A stretch of DNA of 7,344 bases from Parachlamydiaceae bacterium. GTDB lineage: Bacteria > Chlamydiota > Chlamydiia > Chlamydiales > Parachlamydiaceae. Below the pieces are notes generated by a model. It made no database searches and was not told the DNA's origin. It saw only the letters and a list, made by a program, of their open reading frames with translations. The DNA lies in assembly GCA_030679615.1 (NCBI GenBank), contig JAUXSJ010000184.1, forward strand, positions 1 to 7,344, given 5' to 3'. The position numbers and the translations under genes were made by a program. Position 1 is the first letter of the stretch; each line of letters opens with the position of its first letter. Below are positions 4,256 through 7,344 of this stretch, piece by piece.

Positions 4256-6919
4256 ATGGAAATTCTTTCAATTTTTCGTTGCTCATTAATTAGGGTAATC
4301 GCATTTACAAGCCTGCTTCAAGTTATATTTCCATTACCCAATAAAGCATTTTCTGATTCAAGTGAATATTTAAATGAAAATGAATATTTCGCTCAATTAA
4401 CTTCTCTTGAAAGTGATGCAAGTTTTGATGTAGATCCATCTCTAGAACGTTCCTCACCTAACCCTGAGTCAGAGTTACCTATACAGCATACCGATTCAAA
4501 TCCTGCATTTCAAAGTCCAAGTTCTCCGAATGTTGCAGTGCATCCAAAGCTTGAAAATGTAGGGCCTGTTCTATTTAATAATATTTCAATGATTGAATAT
4601 GTTCGATTCATTAGTCGTATTTCAAATAAAAACTTCATCTTTGATGAAGAAGATTTACAATTTAATGTTACGATTGTATCTGAAGAACCCACATCAGTAG
4701 AAAATTTAACATCTGCATTGCTCCAAGAGTTAAAAATTAGAGATTTATCTTTAATTGAAGAGGGAAATAACATTCTCATTCATCGAAATCCAAGAGTAAA
4801 AGCACCCTACCAAGTGGTTTCAGATGATGCTTTAGCAATTGATGTTTTATCATCTGAAATTATCACACGAGTTTTTCGATTAAATACATTAGATCCAGCA
4901 AAAGCGAGTGAAATTATTCGTCCTCTTTTATCTGCTGATGCCTTAGTAGAGGTGTTGAGAGATTCAAATAATTTAATAATTACCGATCTTGTCACAAATG
5001 TTAACAAAATTGCTCAACTGATTGGAACTTTAGATTCTCCGAATACTGGTATTACGATTGGGCAATATGTCGTTAAAAATTCATTCATTGATTCGTTGGT
5101 TGAATTAGCGTTAAAAATTATTCAACCTATTGCGCAAGGAAATCCTTTTACACTTGTACCGCATACTGCGAGTGATAGTATTTATATCGTTTCGAATGGA
5201 TTTATTGTAGAAAAAGCATTGGCGATTCTTCAAAATTTAGACCTCAATGAAGGTCGAACAAAAATGTTCTCGCTAGAGAAGCTGTACCCTACAAATGTTC
5301 AAGGTTTTGATCAAGAATTGAATGCACAAAGAGAGGCTGAAGCTGCTAGAGAGTTAGAAGCGCGCAAAAGTTTTTTAATGACTCCTAATGGTTTTAGAAT
5401 TGATAATAATGGGTATTTAATCGGACCGGATGGAAGACCAGTTTTTCCAGGAACTCCTGGAACTGAAGGTTATCCTGTTGGACCTAATGGTCATGTCATG
5501 GGCTTAATGGCTCAAGGAATTGGTCCAGAAGGAATTTCAGGTGGAATTAGCGGGCCTAATGGATCGGTCTTTGCTCGTGAAGAACAAGTTGGTTTTGGAG
5601 GGATTTCGTCTCAGGGTTCTCATAGTGCTATTTTTGAAAAAGAATTTCAATCAGGTACAATTGGTTCTTCGTCAAGAATTTCTCAAGATTTACCTATGGG
5701 TCATATTGAAAGAACCGTTTTTTCAATTTATAAACTGCGATATCGACGTGGAGATCAAATTGAAATTGCTTTAAGAAAAATTGCTTTTAGCTTAGAACAA
5801 ACCGGAACTGCAAATATTGATCTATTAACTGCGATTAATAGTGTTCAATGGATTGAGTCAACGAATGCAATTATCATAACCGGAACACCATCTGCGCTAA
5901 GTCGCGTTCGTGAATTGATTGCTGAAGTGGATGCTCCATTGCGACAAGTATTTATTGAATGCTTAATTTTACAAACGACAATCAGAGATTCCTTAGAATA
6001 TGCTGTTACATTAGATCAAGCTATTCAAGGAAATAATCTTGCAGCATTCCAAGGCTTTAATGGAAATGTAGGTCAAGAAGCTGCTAATGCCATTGATTTC
6101 ACAACAAATCCTCCAAGTTCTAGTGGTTTAGAAAGTGTCTTTGGAAATTTAGGTTATACTGCAGCTGTGATTGGTACACATATTACTCATCACGGAACCC
6201 GTTTTAACACCATTGCTGCTTTAGTTAAGGCTTTACATTCAGATGAAAAAACAAAAGTGATGCTTAATCCTAAAGTAATTACTGAGGATAACAACACTGC
6301 GGAATTTTTTGTCGGAACAGTTGATCGTTATAAAACTCAATCTATTACAAATGATCTTGGAACATTAGTTACGAATAACTTTCAGTTTATTGAAGTTGGT
6401 ACATCTTTACTTGTAACGCCGTTAATAGGTAATGATGGATTAATTACATTGACCATTGAGCAAGAAACAAGTACAGGTGATGAGGCAGCAAATTTTTCTC
6501 CAGGTGGAAGTAATGCAACTGCAACAACGGATGTTAATCTTGTTCCTGTGATTAGTAAAAGTCGTACTGCAACGCGTTTCCATGTTCCAAATGGATTTTT
6601 TGTTGTCATCAGTGGAATGATCCAAGATAGCGAGACAAGAGCGTTAAATCAAGTTCCGTGTTTAGGTGGGATTCCTATTCTAGGATTTGCTTTTAAACAA
6701 AAAGCAAATTCAGATATTAAAACAACATTAATGATTTTTATTAGACCTTTAATTGTTGATACAGAAGAAGAACTTGAAGATTTAACGAGACGTCAACAAG
6801 ACATCTATCGTGAAAAATCTAAACATCGTCGTGCTTGGAATTATGAAATTGATGAGGCATTGGATTCCTTTAATATCAAGCCTACAGATCCAGATGAAAT
6901 TGGTTGTAATGAAAGATGA
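4256..6919 (+). CDS. sctC: T3SS outer-membrane secretin SctC (CdsC)
   Basis: An 887-residue secretin that forms the outer-membrane ring of the injectisome. A signal peptide covers about residues 1-33: Arg near the start, a hydrophobic core of about 14-28, likely cleavage after AFS. An acidic, Ser/Pro-rich region follows to about 100. Ring-building domains come next: N0-like (about 102-178), N1 (about 203-262) and a further KH-like domain (about 267-333). A Gly/Pro-rich insert of about 150 residues (about 335-483) precedes the next ring domain (about 485-563). The secretin core is about 564-836, with the signature VPVISKSRTATRFHVPNGFF at 763-782, then VISGMI and VPCLGGIPILGFAF (800-813). A charged helical tail (about 837-887) could be a pilotin-binding S-domain. 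After processing only three cysteines remain (569, 802, 884). The secretin call is near certain; SctC rather than a type II or IV secretin follows from the sctQ-pkn5 neighbours. The stop overlaps the next gene's start. Confidence 0.95.
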   Translation: MEILSIFRCSLIRVIAFTSLLQVIFPLPNKAFSDSSEYLNENEYFAQLTSLESDASFDVDPSLERSSPNPESELPIQHTDSNPAFQSPSSPNVAVHPKLENVGPVLFNNISMIEYVRFISRISNKNFIFDEEDLQFNVTIVSEEPTSVENLTSALLQELKIRDLSLIEEGNNILIHRNPRVKAPYQVVSDDALAIDVLSSEIITRVFRLNTLDPAKASEIIRPLLSADALVEVLRDSNNLIITDLVTNVNKIAQLIGTLDSPNTGITIGQYVVKNSFIDSLVELALKIIQPIAQGNPFTLVPHTASDSIYIVSNGFIVEKALAILQNLDLNEGRTKMFSLEKLYPTNVQGFDQELNAQREAEAARELEARKSFLMTPNGFRIDNNGYLIGPDGRPVFPGTPGTEGYPVGPNGHVMGLMAQGIGPEGISGGISGPNGSVFAREEQVGFGGISSQGSHSAIFEKEFQSGTIGSSSRISQDLPMGHIERTVFSIYKLRYRRGDQIEIALRKIAFSLEQTGTANIDLLTAINSVQWIESTNAIIITGTPSALSRVRELIAEVDAPLRQVFIECLILQTTIRDSLEYAVTLDQAIQGNNLAAFQGFNGNVGQEAANAIDFTTNPPSSSGLESVFGNLGYTAAVIGTHITHHGTRFNTIAALVKALHSDEKTKVMLNPKVITEDNNTAEFFVGTVDRYKTQSITNDLGTLVTNNFQFIEVGTSLLVTPLIGNDGLITLTIEQETSTGDEAANFSPGGSNATATTDVNLVPVISKSRTATRFHVPNGFFVVISGMIQDSETRALNQVPCLGGIPILGFAFKQKANSDIKTTLMIFIRPLIVDTEEELEDLTRRQQDIYREKSKHRRAWNYEIDEALDSFNIKPTDPDEIGCNER

Positions 6920-7344
6920 TCAGAACTCAATTTTGGATTAGTCGTGCACTATCTTGTGCTCTAGTTTTTTTATTGACAGTACCGCACATTGGGTGTCAAA
7001 CGACATGTAGGAAAATGGAGCCCACGATATTTTGTCCATTGCATGTAGAATGCGTTACCGACCTCCCTAGTCCATTTACCCCCTTATCTTCGGATGAAAA
7101 AAAAGAAGAATGGGGAAAAGAATTAATGTATGGAAATGCTTTTGCAAAAGAATGGGATCTTTATCGTGCAATTACATGTTACAAACGAGGGTTGTTCTTA
7201 ATCCCTGATTGCGCTATTCAAAGAAAACATCAATTAGAATATGGAATTATTTTGAGTTATTACCTAGGTAATAAGTATCAAGATTCGCTAAATCAATTCG
7301 AAAAAGGGTCCTTAAGTCACGCGGGACCTGATTTTCCAGCGTTT
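6916..7344 (+). CDS. Cysteine-rich TPR-like predicted lipoprotein, 3' end outside the window
   Basis: An open frame of 143 codons that continues past the right edge. Its ATG overlaps the secretin stop as ATGA, which implies translational coupling; no strong Shine-Dalgarno sequence is visible. The amino end has Arg residues, a hydrophobic core (about residues 11-24) and then PHIGC at 23-27, which resembles a lipobox although His at -3 is atypical. Lipidation at C27 is therefore likely but not certain. The mature part has further cysteines at 31, 40 and 46, and later at 88 and 99. Residues about 66-135 contain helical repeats of TPR type (WGKELMYGNAFAKEWDLYRAI..., then YGIILSYYLGNKYQDSLNQFEKG). 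I do not recognise an orthologue by name. TPR lipoproteins such as PilF/PilW act as pilotins for type IV pilus secretins, so a role in SctC localisation or assembly is a reasonable inference from position and architecture. Confidence 0.75.
   Translation, partial: MIRTQFWISRALSCALVFLLTVPHIGCQTTCRKMEPTIFCPLHVECVTDLPSPFTPLSSDEKKEEWGKELMYGNAFAKEWDLYRAITCYKRGLFLIPDCAIQRKHQLEYGIILSYYLGNKYQDSLNQFEKGSLSHAGPDFPAF

Noticed and set aside
4510..5007. Two short antisense frames in the secretin gene
   Set aside because: Both lie wholly within strongly supported coding sequence and show no family features.
5380..5460. Possible flagellar rod/hook domain in the secretin insert
   Set aside because: Only a short turn motif is similar; there is no full flagellar rod domain, so similarity is probably convergent.
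5520..5774. 84-codon forward frame inside the secretin gene
   Set aside because: Overlaps the secretin in a different frame and has no plausible domain or ribosome site.
6382..6625. Two antisense frames opposite the secretin core
   Set aside because: They mirror the conserved secretin signature region, which is coding on the plus strand.

Overview
This window is an AT-rich bacterial segment carrying part of a type III secretion (T3SS) locus. The order is a split SctQ (two SpoA-domain C-ring genes), a Ser/Thr protein kinase, and the SctC secretin. This matches the cdsQ - pkn5 - cdsC order of Chlamydia. I infer a member of the Chlamydiae, most likely an amoeba-associated 'environmental' lineage (Parachlamydiaceae-like), because the base composition, the split sctQ and the repeat-filled spacer do not look like Chlamydia itself. 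The taxonomic call rests on gene order and protein character, not on a database search.

Layout. Positions 1-622 hold an unrecognised, very AT-rich reading frame that may continue upstream of the window. Positions 623-826 are non-coding, with a perfect 15-bp hairpin and a candidate promoter. Positions 827-1654 encode a 275-residue SctQ amino-terminal protein ending in a SpoA-like domain. Positions 1672-2184 encode a 170-residue protein with a strongly acidic head, a charged linker and a FliN-type SpoA domain. Positions 2204-3796 encode a kinase whose carboxy-terminal half resembles a decayed SpoIIE/RsbU-type PP2C phosphatase. Positions 3797-4255 are a 459-bp spacer packed with nested inverted repeats, including a perfect 37-bp-arm palindrome, and look like a small non-autonomous mobile element. 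Positions 4256-6919 encode the 887-residue secretin with an unusual Gly/Pro-rich insert. An ATGA overlap then leads into a cysteine-rich, TPR-like predicted lipoprotein that runs off the right edge.

How the genes fit together. SctQ-N and SctQ-C would form the cytoplasmic sorting platform of the injectisome. SctC forms the outer-membrane ring. The kinase/pseudophosphatase is either a regulator or a secreted substrate. The lipoprotein, translationally coupled to the secretin gene, is a reasonable candidate for a pilotin or secretin-assembly factor. The most interesting points are the pseudophosphatase tail on the kinase, the SctQ split with its acidic linker, the candidate pilotin, the Gly/Pro-rich secretin insert and the nested-palindrome spacer.
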